Shown: one piece after another, positions 33,892 to 42,688 of the stretch | Layout: each line of letters begins with the position of its first letter | How positions within the stretch are numbered: the first letter of the stretch is position 1 | Source: Cytophagales bacterium | Lineage (GTDB): Bacteria > Bacteroidota > Bacteroidia > Cytophagales > Cyclobacteriaceae | Direction of reading: 5' to 3' | NCBI GenBank assembly: GCA_027317105.1 | Contig: DAHVFH010000203.1 | Span: forward strand, 1-56,734 | DNA length: 56,734 nucleotides | Program-made: the position numbers and the translations under genes | Notes under the pieces: model-generated | Databases searched by the model: none | Told to the model about the DNA's origin: nothing | Seen by the model: only the letters and a program-made list of their open reading frames with translations

Positions 33892-34731
33892 ATGCCTTGG
33901 TTTAAACGTACTGATAAAGGGATTTTAACCCCTACGGAAGCTAAACGTGAAGTGCCCGATGGCTTATGGTTTAAGTCACCTTCCGGAAAAATAATCCACA
34001 CCCGTGAATTAAAAAGCAATGCTTATGTGGTGCCTGAGGAGGAGCACCATGTAAAAATTGGATCGAAAGAGTATTTTGAGATTCTATTCGATAATAATGA
34101 GTTCACCGAGCTTGATGCCAATATGGAATCGGGGGATCCACTCAAATTTGTTGATACCAAGGCCTATCCGAAACGCATCAAAGAATCGCAGGTCAAAACG
34201 CAACTTAAAGATGCCCTACGATCCGCTTTCGGAAAAATGGATGGATTGGATATCGTTGTAGCGTGCATGGATTTTAGTTTTATTGGTGGCTCGATGGGTT
34301 CTGTGGTGGGCGAAAAAATCGCAAGGGCTATCGACCATTCCCTAAAAACGAAAACTCCTTTTTTGATGATCTCTCGCTCCGGGGGGGCCCGAATGATGGA
34401 GGCGGGGTTATCGCTGATGCAAATGGCCAAAACTTCCGCAAAACTTGCCCTTTTAGACGAAGCAAAGATTCCATACATTTCTTTACTCACGGATCCAACC
34501 ACGGGAGGCGTCACAGCTTCCTACGCCATGCTTGGCGATTTTAATATTGCCGAACCCGCTGCCCTTATTGGTTTCGCTGGGCCTCGCGTAATCCGCGAGA
34601 CCATTGGCAAAGACTTGCCAAAAGGCTTTCAGAGTGCCGAGTTTGTCCTCGAACACGGCTTTTTAGATTTTATTGTAGATAGAAGAAATCTGAAAAGCAG
34701 ATTGAGTACCTTGCTAAAGATGCTGAAATAG
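33892..34731 (+). CDS. accD: acetyl-CoA carboxylase carboxyltransferase beta subunit
   Basis: 279 residues: half of the carboxyltransferase of fatty-acid synthesis, which transfers carboxyl from biotin to acetyl-CoA together with AccA. The crotonase-fold core is well conserved, including FIGGSMGSVVGEKIARAID, SRSGGARMMEAG, LLTDPTTGGVTASYAMLGD and AAFGF-like AALIGFAGPRVIRETI. The N-terminal zinc ribbon has lost all four cysteines: the usual CPxC reads SPSG at residues 29-32 and the second pair reads VPEE at about 47-50. The accA gene is not in the window. Whether the loss is usual in this lineage is not known to me. Confidence 0.93.
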   Translation: MPWFKRTDKGILTPTEAKREVPDGLWFKSPSGKIIHTRELKSNAYVVPEEEHHVKIGSKEYFEILFDNNEFTELDANMESGDPLKFVDTKAYPKRIKESQVKTQLKDALRSAFGKMDGLDIVVACMDFSFIGGSMGSVVGEKIARAIDHSLKTKTPFLMISRSGGARMMEAGLSLMQMAKTSAKLALLDEAKIPYISLLTDPTTGGVTASYAMLGDFNIAEPAALIGFAGPRVIRETIGKDLPKGFQSAEFVLEHGFLDFIVDRRNLKSRLSTLLKMLK

Positions 34732-35056
34732 ATTTCGAGGCAAATAGAATCGGGTGCAACCCAAATTCACCGCGTAGCCGAGCCGCAACAAAGGTTGCAA
34801 TAAGCCTCCAAAGTCTAATTGCTTTTGGTGAAAAGACCTTGGGGGTTGTACTAAGCAAGAAGAGCTATATACAATTGACGCAATTGCCTGTCGTTCCTAC
34901 AGAACGCGTTTCCAATTAATTATTTTGATTCTACCCACGAAACGATCCGATAGGAACGAATGGAGGGTAGAAAAGGCAAATAAGTAATATTTGCGTTCCG
35001 TAGGAACGTTTGGTGCAGAAGCGACATTTTGAAATGCACCTAATAGAATCGAAGGT
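34732..35056. repeat. gene-free region with related palindromic repeats
   Basis: This 325-base gap holds no convincing gene. It has short inverted and direct repeats: CGTTCCTACAGAACG (34892-34906) and CGTTCCGTAGGAACG (34994-35008), which are near reverse complements of each other, and TAGGAACGA (34951-34959). TTCTACCC and GGGTAGAA (8 bp, near 34929-34972) flank the middle copy. GCAAC/GTTGC and GGGT/ACCC mini-hairpins lie further left. This resembles REP-like intergenic elements. No transposase is adjacent. Confidence 0.5.
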
Positions 35057-36214
35057 CTATCGAAAAGCAGAAGTAATTTTCCTACCAAAATAAATAAGCG
35101 CACTGGGTAGGTAAGAAAGTGAAAATGGGGCTTTCGCTATATAAGTGAAATTCTTCTTGATCAATTCTTTATAAAGGAACTTGTTAAGTTGACGTTGAAC
35201 TTTTCTTCGTAGCGCAACATCATTTACCTTGTATTTTTCATTAACCCCCAGTTCAGCTAGCCATTTTTCAATAGCATGATCCATCCCAAAAGGCTCTGCC
35301 GTTTTGTACGCTTCACTACTCATCTTTGCTCGCAAATTTGCGTCTTCCAACGAAATAAAAGCGTTGATCCAATCCTCGGCTGAATGGCAAATTATTAATC
35401 CTTTCCCACTTGTGGCCACTTGTTCATAAGAAGGAATAGAAGAACAAATTACCGGTAGTGATAAGGCCAATGCTTGAAGTACCCGATTGGCTGATTTGAC
35501 TTGATTCTCATCCCGTTTATCAAACACGGGGACGGCTACGATATCCGCATCGCTCTTTATAATTTCTAAATAATCAGGTTGCCATCGCACGGTGGATTCA
35601 GGGTGATCGGAAACGGTGATCAATTCCCAATTTGTCAGTCGGGGATCGCTCATAATTTGTTTCAACAAAATCACATCCTTCCATCGCTGATCTACGCCCT
35701 CACCAAACCAGTAGCATTTCAATTTTTTACTCTTTACTGGTCTAATTGAGTCGTTGATCGCTGGTCTTTTCCTAAAGAACAATTCCGGGGCATCCTCTAT
35801 AAATGAAGCGATTATACCAACTTCAAGATATTTTTCACGTAGGGCCTCTGATGTACAAATAACGGAATCCGAAATTCTTGCTATTTCAAGAGCTATTGGC
35901 AAATCGCAGTCAATTAAAATTACTTTAAGGCCGTTTTTTTTGAAGTACTCAAGTGCTTGAACATTACCTGCGTTTTTAATTTTTTGAAGGACAATTAAGT
36001 CATCGGGTCTGACGCAAGAAGAGAACGAATCATAAGCGGATTGGGGAAGGGGAATCTGTTCTTCAATCCATTTTGGAACATAGGCCAGATAGGAATTATA
36101 CCCGAGTGCCACCAACTTCTTATGAATGGCAAACCCATGTATCCTTGAACTGGCCGTAAACGTTGGATTGCCCCATAAAAACCAAATGATTTTATTTTGG
36201 TTTGGAGTTTCCAT
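35057..36214 (-). CDS. putative glycosyltransferase (GT-B fold, group 1-like)
   Basis: 385 residues. The N-terminal half has IIWFLWGNPTFTASSRIHG and binds an acceptor; the C-terminal half resembles the Rossmann donor domain, with CYWFGEGVDQRW and the loop CSSIPSYEQVATSGKGL. The acidic residue region is not strongly conserved, so the donor and acceptor are unknown. It probably modifies a surface glycan. The C-terminal tail is basic, with a hydrophobic last section. The gene lies alone between the repeat region and proS, 11 bases from proS on the same strand, so it may share its transcript. Confidence 0.6.
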   Translation of the reverse strand: METPNQNKIIWFLWGNPTFTASSRIHGFAIHKKLVALGYNSYLAYVPKWIEEQIPLPQSAYDSFSSCVRPDDLIVLQKIKNAGNVQALEYFKKNGLKVILIDCDLPIALEIARISDSVICTSEALREKYLEVGIIASFIEDAPELFFRKRPAINDSIRPVKSKKLKCYWFGEGVDQRWKDVILLKQIMSDPRLTNWELITVSDHPESTVRWQPDYLEIIKSDADIVAVPVFDKRDENQVKSANRVLQALALSLPVICSSIPSYEQVATSGKGLIICHSAEDWINAFISLEDANLRAKMSSEAYKTAEPFGMDHAIEKWLAELGVNEKYKVNDVALRRKVQRQLNKFLYKELIKKNFTYIAKAPFSLSYLPSALIYFGRKITSAFR

Positions 36215-36225
36215 TCAAAAAAAAA

Positions 36226-37701
36226 TTAATATGCTCGGGCAAACAAAACCCTTCTGTCAGAAGGCTTGCCAGAATAAATGCATTTTCCGATTTCGGTTGG
36301 CGCATCCAAGGGGATGCACCGAATAGTAGCTTTGGTTTCTTCTTTTATCGCAGCTTCCGATTCTTTCGTCCCGTCCCAATGTGCTAAAATGAATCCAGGG
36401 GTTTCGTCCAACGCTTTTTTAAAATCATTGTACGAGTCAACCTTCCTTGTGTTTTCCGTTCTGAACTTCAACGCTCGCTTATAAATATTTTGTTGAATCG
36501 CCTCAAGTAATTTGGGGATCTCATCCACCACATCTTCCATCTTCATCACTTGCTTTTCTTTGGTATCCCTTCGCGCTACTTCTACCGTTCCGTTCTCCAA
36601 ATCACGCGGGCCGATGGCAATACGAACTGGAACACCTCTCATTTCATATTCGGCAAACTTATAGCCTGGTTTATACGTATCTCGGTTATCGAACTTTACA
36701 GCAAGGCCTAGCTTACGCAATGAAGTTGCTATCGATTCTACTGTCGCAGAAATTTTTGCGAGTTCTTCCTCAGTTCGAAAAATTGGAACGATTACGACAT
36801 GGATTGGAGCTAGTTTTGGTGGCAAAATCAGCCCGTCATCATCGGAGTGTGCCATGATCAACGCGCCCATTAACCGTGTGCTTACCCCCCAAGAAGTACC
36901 CCACACTAACTCTAGTTTCCCTTCTTTGTTCGTGAACTGCACATCAAAGGCTTTTGCGAAATTCTGCCCAAGGAAATGCGAAGTTCCTGCTTGTAGTGCT
37001 TTGCCATCTTGCATCAATGCCTCAATGCAATAGGTGTCAATGGCTCCAGGAAATTTTTCGCCCTCAGATTTTTTTCCTTTAATCACAGGTACGGCCATAA
37101 AGTTTTCAGCAAAGTCGGCATACACATCTAACATTTGAAGTGTTTCTTTTTCTGCCTCTTTCGAAGTGGCGTGTGCGGTATGCCCTTCTTGCCAAAGAAA
37201 TTCTGATGTACGCAAAAATAATCTCGTGCGCATTTCCCAACGAACCACGTTACACCATTGATTGATCAAAATAGGTAAGTCACGATACGATTGAATCCAC
37301 TTTTTGTAGCTGTTCCAAATTACAGTTTCCGATGTCGGACGAACAATCAACTCCTCTTCCAGTTTGGCATCCGGATCAACCATTATTCCGCTCCCGTCCG
37401 GATTGTTTTTTAATCGGTAGTGAGTGACGATAGCACATTCTTTGGCAAAGCCATCCACGTGACTTGCCTCCTTGGCAAGAAATGATTTTGGGATGAAAAG
37501 TGGGAAATAGGCGTTAGAATGGCCGGTGTCCTTAAACATTTTGTCAAGGGCCTGCTGCATCTTTTCCCAGATACTAAATCCATAAGGTTTGATAACCATA
37601 CAGCCCCTCACATCTGAATTTTCAGCCAGATCGGCCTTTTTTACAAGGTCTATGTACCATTGCGAATAATCGTCTGCGCGATTCGTGATGTCTTTACCCA
37701 T
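36226..37701 (-). CDS. proS: proline-tRNA ligase (archaeal/ProS type 3)
   Basis: Charges tRNA-Pro with proline; class II synthetase of the short type lacking the bacterial editing insertion (491 residues). Motifs include ENSDVRGCMVIKPYGFSIW (motif 1 region), RPTSETVIWNSYKKWIQSY and RWEMRTRLFLRTSEFLWQEGH (motif 2), and the anticodon-binding domain with KFDNRDTYKPGYKFAEYE and the C-terminal CIYSGKPSDRRVLFARAY. The ATG at 37701 gives the conserved MGKDITNRADDYSQWY start; an upstream ATG would add an unconserved stretch. Genes downstream include the glycosyltransferase. Confidence 0.95.
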   Translation of the reverse strand: MGKDITNRADDYSQWYIDLVKKADLAENSDVRGCMVIKPYGFSIWEKMQQALDKMFKDTGHSNAYFPLFIPKSFLAKEASHVDGFAKECAIVTHYRLKNNPDGSGIMVDPDAKLEEELIVRPTSETVIWNSYKKWIQSYRDLPILINQWCNVVRWEMRTRLFLRTSEFLWQEGHTAHATSKEAEKETLQMLDVYADFAENFMAVPVIKGKKSEGEKFPGAIDTYCIEALMQDGKALQAGTSHFLGQNFAKAFDVQFTNKEGKLELVWGTSWGVSTRLMGALIMAHSDDDGLILPPKLAPIHVVIVPIFRTEEELAKISATVESIATSLRKLGLAVKFDNRDTYKPGYKFAEYEMRGVPVRIAIGPRDLENGTVEVARRDTKEKQVMKMEDVVDEIPKLLEAIQQNIYKRALKFRTENTRKVDSYNDFKKALDETPGFILAHWDGTKESEAAIKEETKATIRCIPLDAPTEIGKCIYSGKPSDRRVLFARAY

Positions 37702-37847
37702 TTCTAATGTTTTTCTAATGACAAATGTGCGGCAAATATATTCAGAGCAGCCTGCAGTTGGTGTATTTTTAATCAAAGAAACTATTCAATTAAATAACCG
37801 AATTGCTTAGCTTTACGTTAACAACCAAGGAGTTAATCCTTAAGACT

Positions 37848-39071
37848 ATGAAAACGAAATCGATTTTGTTGTTCTTGTTGACAATGGCAACAGGAATTTC
37901 TGTGTTCGCCCAAGAAGATGATGATATGTATTTCAATTCAAAGGATCGCGCAAAAACGAGTTTGCCAAAAAGGGAATCAGTTGTTTTGGCATCTGCGAAA
38001 TCAGTTCGGAATACGAGCTATCAAACGATCAATCCTTCGGATAGCTATTCCGCACGAAATGAAAATCCTGAATATATGGCAGGATCAAATCCTTCTACTA
38101 GCTCGTCATATTTCACATCTAATTATCAACCCAGCTTAAATCAAAATTTGTATAGCAATACCTGCAATTGCAATACCAATACGAGCGGGTATGCCAATAA
38201 CGGTTACGGAAATAACTATGGATACGGAAGCCCTTATTCTAGTATGTATGGTGGGATGGGTTACGGAATGGGAATGGGATCAATGTACGGAATGGGTTAC
38301 GGAATGGGTTCGATGTATGGTATGGGAATGGGCTATGGTATGGGTTATGGCAGCATGATGTACGGCATGTATAGCTACCCCTTTATGAGTTACGGAATGG
38401 GCTATGGTATGGGGATGGGGTACGGAATGGGGATGGGGTCAATGTATGGAATGTATGGCTATCCTTATATGGGTTATGGATATCCCTCAGTGGCGGTGGT
38501 AAATTCTGGCGTAGCTAATGAAGGTGGAATGCCTTCTTACGGGAGACGCCCTACAAGCATGGGAGTCTCTACTAGGGGTTACTCATCTGCAGGTGCTCGC
38601 GGAAATACCGCCTACTACTATGGAGGCAACACACGCACATCAAGTGCTTTTAGAGGTAGCAACGTAGCATCAACCAACCGATCTTCATCTTCCTATTACA
38701 ATAGTGGCTGGAAACAAAATTCCAATGCCGCATCCAATCGCGGTTCATTTGGCAATTCCGGAGCTCGCCAAAGTACATGGGGGGGCGATTCAGGTGCACG
38801 ACAAAGCTCTTGGGGCAATTCTAACAATGGCGCATCAAGAAGCAGTTTCTGGAATAATAATTCTGGGGCGCGTCAAAGTTCTTGGGGCAATTCAGGGGTT
38901 CGACAAAGCACTTGGGGTAACCAGGGAATGGGAGAAATGCGCAGTAATGGGTTTCAAGGAGGTGGATTCAACGGTGGCGGAATGCGCGGTGGATTTGGTG
39001 GTGGTGGAGGCGGAATGCGAGGTGGATTTAGTGGCGGTGGTGGCGGTGGACACGGTGGCGGCCATCGATAA
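37848..39071 (+). CDS. Gly/Met/Tyr/Ser-rich low-complexity secreted protein
   Basis: 407 residues. Signal peptide MKTKSILLFLLTMATGISVFAQ is followed by EDDDMYFNSKDRAK and a disordered region. Then come two blocks of tandem-like repeats: about 80 residues of Gly/Met/Tyr (GMGMGYGMGSMYGM units, coding bases 38247-38480) and about 70 residues of NSGARQSSWGN units (38750-38930). A glycine-rich tail ends GGGHGGGHR. The ordered segments are few. It may be an adhesin, matrix or surface component; I do not recognise a family. It precedes an outer-membrane barrel gene by 38 bases, suggesting co-expression. Confidence 0.75.
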   Translation: MKTKSILLFLLTMATGISVFAQEDDDMYFNSKDRAKTSLPKRESVVLASAKSVRNTSYQTINPSDSYSARNENPEYMAGSNPSTSSSYFTSNYQPSLNQNLYSNTCNCNTNTSGYANNGYGNNYGYGSPYSSMYGGMGYGMGMGSMYGMGYGMGSMYGMGMGYGMGYGSMMYGMYSYPFMSYGMGYGMGMGYGMGMGSMYGMYGYPYMGYGYPSVAVVNSGVANEGGMPSYGRRPTSMGVSTRGYSSAGARGNTAYYYGGNTRTSSAFRGSNVASTNRSSSSYYNSGWKQNSNAASNRGSFGNSGARQSTWGGDSGARQSSWGNSNNGASRSSFWNNNSGARQSSWGNSGVRQSTWGNQGMGEMRSNGFQGGGFNGGGMRGGFGGGGGGMRGGFSGGGGGGHGGGHR

Positions 39072-39109
39072 AGTAGCAAATCTTTCTGCTGATTTAATTT
39101 TATATTTTG

Positions 39110-40669
39110 ATGAGAAAAGTGATTGGCCTTGTGCTGAGAGGATTTATTGTGTTCATTTCATCAAATGTTTGGGCACAAAGCTATGCTGATGAAGCATTGC
39201 TTTTTGGCCGAACCAGCCCTGGAGGTAGTGCCCGTATTCAAGGAATGGGTGATGCCCAGGTAGCCTTGGGGGGTGATTACAGTTCAGCTTATTCGAACCC
39301 TGCTGGTTTAGGGTTTTTTAACCGATCTGAGGCCACTCTTTCTTTAGGTACCAATTTTTATAATTCCACTTCTAGTTATCTGAACAATCCCACAACGGAT
39401 TCAAAATCGAATTTCAACGTACCGGGATTTAGCCTGGTTCTCCACACAGATAAGAACAGAGGGAAGTTATTGAGTGGGAACTTTGCTATTTCATTTACCC
39501 GCACTAACAACTTCAACCAAAATTTTACTTATCAAGCAACGAATACGCAAACTTCGATGATTGATTCATTTATTGCGCAAAGTGATAATTATTACGACCC
39601 TCAAAGTAATACCTATGGTGCAGCGCCAAGTAAATTATTTGACCCTAACAACCCCAATAGCAATTACTATACAATACCATGGTTGGGTTATAAAAATTAC
39701 TTATTTGGACCATTGAGCGAGATTGTTCCAAATGGAGACTCGACCCAATATCATACCTATGCAACTCAGATTCCGTTTCAGCATGAACGGGTGCAAATTT
39801 CTGGGGCCCAAAATCAGGTTAACCTTGCCTATGGCGTCAACTTCAATGATTTTTTTTATCTAGGAGGGGGCATCGGCATCGCCTCACTTAACTATCAATC
39901 GAAAAAAGTTTATAGGGAGACTTTTTCCAGCGGCCCGCTTTTTGGTTTCGAATTGGATGAAAATTGGCATGTAACGGGAACAGGAGTAAATGCAACGATT
40001 GGAGGAATAATCAAACCCAAGGATTTCGTTCAATTTGGCCTTTCCATCTCTACACCTACTTATTACCCCACCGTAAGCGATGATTACAATGCAACCTTAA
40101 GCTCTGGATGGAACAATTATAATTACGTGGATGTCACTCATCCAAGCAATAACACTATACTTAACGGATTAAGGGATTCAATTTATTATCAAACCCCGCT
40201 TTTGTATGCTCTCTCCACACCTTGGCGATTGAAAGCAGGGGCAACTTTTTTTATCCAGAAGCACGGGTTGATCACTGCAGAGATCGAGAAAGTTAATTAC
40301 AGCAATGCTCATTTTACCTCCAACTCCAATACGCCTACTGATTTTAGTGCCGATAACAAACAAATAAAAACCTTGCTTCGGAACGTGTTCAATTTAAGGC
40401 TTGGAGGCGAGTATCGCTTTGGGAGTTTTCGTGCACGTCTCGGGTATAGTTATATGCCCGATCCCTACACCAGAATTCAGAACAACGTTAATAATACCAG
40501 AACCAGCTATAGTGCAGGTATCGGATACCGCAAGACCAAATTTTTTGTGGATTTGGGATTTGTACAAACTCAATGGAATTCCTCTTACATCCCCTATTCC
40601 ATTAGCAGCATCGTCACCATAAAAAACACCAACTCTTCTGCTATGATTACGGTAGGTTACAACCTTTGA
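39110..40669 (+). CDS. outer-membrane beta-barrel protein, OmpP1/FadL-like
   Basis: 519 residues with a signal peptide (MRKVIGLVLRGFIVFISSNVWAQ) and a conserved early block, GGSARIQGMGDAQVALGGD and SAYSNPAGLGFFNRSE, typical of Bacteroidota OmpP1/FadL-like and related barrels. The rest is alternating amphipathic strands ending in aromatic residues, with the C-terminal AMITVGYNL. It may move hydrophobic compounds or help export. The ATG at 39110 is chosen over the TTG one codon earlier. It is close downstream of the low-complexity secreted protein. Confidence 0.8.
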   Translation: MRKVIGLVLRGFIVFISSNVWAQSYADEALLFGRTSPGGSARIQGMGDAQVALGGDYSSAYSNPAGLGFFNRSEATLSLGTNFYNSTSSYLNNPTTDSKSNFNVPGFSLVLHTDKNRGKLLSGNFAISFTRTNNFNQNFTYQATNTQTSMIDSFIAQSDNYYDPQSNTYGAAPSKLFDPNNPNSNYYTIPWLGYKNYLFGPLSEIVPNGDSTQYHTYATQIPFQHERVQISGAQNQVNLAYGVNFNDFFYLGGGIGIASLNYQSKKVYRETFSSGPLFGFELDENWHVTGTGVNATIGGIIKPKDFVQFGLSISTPTYYPTVSDDYNATLSSGWNNYNYVDVTHPSNNTILNGLRDSIYYQTPLLYALSTPWRLKAGATFFIQKHGLITAEIEKVNYSNAHFTSNSNTPTDFSADNKQIKTLLRNVFNLRLGGEYRFGSFRARLGYSYMPDPYTRIQNNVNNTRTSYSAGIGYRKTKFFVDLGFVQTQWNSSYIPYSISSIVTIKNTNSSAMITVGYNL

Positions 40670-40677
40670 TCCTTTAC

Positions 40678-41181
40678 TTATGCAATCGTTTCGATAATCT
40701 CTTGCACCATAACTTCACTTCCCGTGAAGGTGAAACTTGCCAGCTTATAAAACCCGATTCGCTGAGACCGCAAAAACTCAATTTTGTCTTTGAGTACTTC
40801 GGTAGTCATTTTCGCGAGTAAGGGCCGCTCGGTAAGATCGGTCTTCAACAATCGGTCGGCTATTTCCTTAGCTGGAACATCCAGAAAAATAGTTTTTCCG
40901 TATTGGTTCATTACTGTCATGTTGTTGTGGAAGCAAGGTGTGCCTCCACCTGTAGCCATCACAAATTTTTCGGATGAAACACAATATCGCGTTAGCAATA
41001 CCGATTCTACTTCCCGAAAATAATCCTCCTTTTTCTTTTCAAAGATCTCGGTGATGGTCTGCTCTTGTGTTTTCTCAATTTCCTTATCCAGATCTATAAA
41101 AACCAAATTTAATTTCAAGGCAAGCTGTTTTCCAAGTGTAGTTTTTCCAGAGCCTGGAAGGCCGATCAGAAAAATTTTCAT
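40678..41181 (-). CDS. aroK: shikimate kinase
   Basis: 167 residues. P-loop GLPGSGKTT at 7-15, the shikimate-binding FIDLDKEIE, and the lid region DLTERPLL, with MATGGGTP binding substrate. It phosphorylates shikimate in aromatic amino-acid synthesis. Its start overlaps the end of the BT_3928-like gene by 4 bases (ATGA), so it is the last gene of the operon. Confidence 0.94.
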   Translation of the reverse strand: MKIFLIGLPGSGKTTLGKQLALKLNLVFIDLDKEIEKTQEQTITEIFEKKKEDYFREVESVLLTRYCVSSEKFVMATGGGTPCFHNNMTVMNQYGKTIFLDVPAKEIADRLLKTDLTERPLLAKMTTEVLKDKIEFLRSQRIGFYKLASFTFTGSEVMVQEIIETIA

Positions 41182-42287
41182 TTCCCTGAAATCAGTTTCA
41201 ATACTTCATTGGCTGAGGGCGTATCATTATAGTGCCAATTGCCCAGTACATTTCCATTTTGCCATAAGGCTATGCCCGGATTAGAGCGGATGATCGTCTT
41301 CAATACGGTGGCATCGGCAAAGTAAAAAGGGATGGCCAGTTGGTTTTCGTGACGGAATTTATCGGTGGCTTCCGCACTAGAGGAAGTGAGGATAAAACAA
41401 TCAACCTTGCCCTCTAGTTTCTGCGTAATCTCTCTGATAGCCGAAATATTTTTGGTTGAGGCTTTGTTGATGTTGAAAACCACGATCAACAACTTATTGC
41501 CCTCAAAAGTATAAGCCGTTTTGTCTTCACCTTCCGGGGAGGTCACGTTGTAGTCCGTAATTTTAGGTTTCGCTTCCTCTTCATTCAAAACGCGCGAAGA
41601 AATATATTTATACCCGTCATCGGCCGATAAATACTTTCTGGATTTTACTTCGTCACCATTTTTTCCAAAGACATATTCGATTATCGGTTGTTCCGCTGGG
41701 AGCATTTGCTTGGGAATATTGTTGCCGATTCGATACGCCCGGAAATCAATAAAAGGCAAGTGGTTGATCGCGTATATCCCTGCAAATAAACTCACGGCAA
41801 CTACGGCAATGATCACCCCATCTCCTATTTGAGTTCGTAAGGCTGGAACATAGCTGCGTCTATACCAAAACAAATGAAACACAAAAGCCATCAACCCCAC
41901 ATCCTTTGTGAACGATTGCCAGGGCGTAAGTTTGATGGCATCGCCAAAACAACCGCAGTCCGTGACTTTATTAAAATAAGCCGAATAAAAAGTAAGGAAC
42001 GTAAAGAATACCATCAACAGAAGTAGAATCCAACCCGTCCACTTCATGCGCCAGAAAATAAGGATGGCCACACCAAGGGCAACTTCAAGCACAATCATGA
42101 CCATCCCAATCTCCAAAGACCAAGGAAGAAAGTGGTGAAAAAATGCCCCGAAGTCATTGGTGAAAACTTCAAAGTATTCTTCCATTTTGATTTCAGTGCC
42201 AATGGGGTCATTGAGCTTAATCAATCCGGAGAAGATGAAAAGACATCCTACGAAATAGCGTGAGAATTGGTCAAAGAATTTTTGCAT
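41178..42287 (-). CDS. BT_3928-like DoxX/MauE membrane protein
   Basis: 369 residues. The N-terminal 150 residues hold four membrane helices of the DoxX/MauE kind and the redox motif TDCGCFGDA. The periplasmic C-terminal half carries two beta-alpha units and could be thioredoxin-like, ending KLISGK. The family is proposed to act in quinone/disulfide redox chemistry, unproven. The ATG at 42287 is chosen because the upstream stretch to 42326 is encoded by a repeat (VDCRQTTVD). It overlaps aroK by 4 bases. Confidence 0.75.
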   Translation of the reverse strand: MQKFFDQFSRYFVGCLFIFSGLIKLNDPIGTEIKMEEYFEVFTNDFGAFFHHFLPWSLEIGMVMIVLEVALGVAILIFWRMKWTGWILLLLMVFFTFLTFYSAYFNKVTDCGCFGDAIKLTPWQSFTKDVGLMAFVFHLFWYRRSYVPALRTQIGDGVIIAVVAVSLFAGIYAINHLPFIDFRAYRIGNNIPKQMLPAEQPIIEYVFGKNGDEVKSRKYLSADDGYKYISSRVLNEEEAKPKITDYNVTSPEGEDKTAYTFEGNKLLIVVFNINKASTKNISAIREITQKLEGKVDCFILTSSSAEATDKFRHENQLAIPFYFADATVLKTIIRSNPGIALWQNGNVLGNWHYNDTPSANEVLKLISGK

Positions 42288-42293
42288 AGTGTG

Positions 42294-42326
42294 AATGTCC
42301 ACGGTCGTTTGACGACAGTCGACCAT
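42294..42326. repeat. short repeat flanking the left side of the four-helix-bundle gene
   Basis: AATGTCCAC (42294-42302) is followed by GTCGTTTG (42304-42311) and the partial palindrome GACGACAGTCGAC. The same words occur on the other side of the gene: GTGGACATT at 42723-42731 is the inverse of the first, and GTCGTTTG recurs directly at 42716-42723. Confidence 0.5.
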
Positions 42327-42685
42327 TATTTGATTGGTATAGATTTTTTTAGGGCTTGAATCCGCATTACTAAACTGTCCGTCAAAGAATAAATAGAATT
42401 AAAATTACTTTCATTGATAAGATTCCTTTTCTTAGCTAAATAAATACATCCAACTACCTCTATTCCAGAGCGAATAGAGAAACTTAAAAATCTTCTGAAC
42501 TCAGCATTGGATTGTCCCGTTGAGCCTTCAGCAATATTTAGTGAAACTGAGTCAGCGGCACGTTTCATTTGAGAAGTCAATATATACAACTCATCTTTTG
42601 GAAAAGACAAGGTCACCTGGTGAACCAGAGAACTTAATTCAACAGATGTTTTCCAGACTTCCAGTTTTTCAAACTTAAATGCCAT
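42326..42685 (-). CDS. four-helix-bundle protein (23S rRNA intervening-sequence protein family)
   Basis: 119 residues. FKFEKLEVWKTSVELSSLVHQ and SQMKRAADSVSLNIAEGSTGQS are the standard family blocks, forming four long helices. Members are often encoded in insertions of 23S rRNA but many, like this one, are free-standing; the role is unknown. It lies between DUF1599 (3 bases away) and the BT_3928-like gene in the same direction. It is bracketed by short related repeats and may have been inserted into an older operon. The left repeat supplies its last codons. Confidence 0.9.
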   Translation of the reverse strand: MAFKFEKLEVWKTSVELSSLVHQVTLSFPKDELYILTSQMKRAADSVSLNIAEGSTGQSNAEFRRFLSFSIRSGIEVVGCIYLAKKRNLINESNFNSIYSLTDSLVMRIQALKKSIPIK

Positions 42686-42688
42686 AAG

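Noticed and set aside
34670..34858. 62-residue minus-strand ORF in the intergenic region
   Set aside because: Starts within accD's opposite strand and has no recognisable features; likely chance.
38247..38480. Dense short repeats that might be read as a CRISPR or satellite array
   Set aside because: They are coding: the frame is open and the repeat encodes Gly/Met/Tyr-rich units, with no spacer-repeat pattern.
42326..42685. Four-helix-bundle gene as part of a 23S rRNA intervening sequence
   Set aside because: No rRNA sequence flanks it, and the neighbours are protein-coding.
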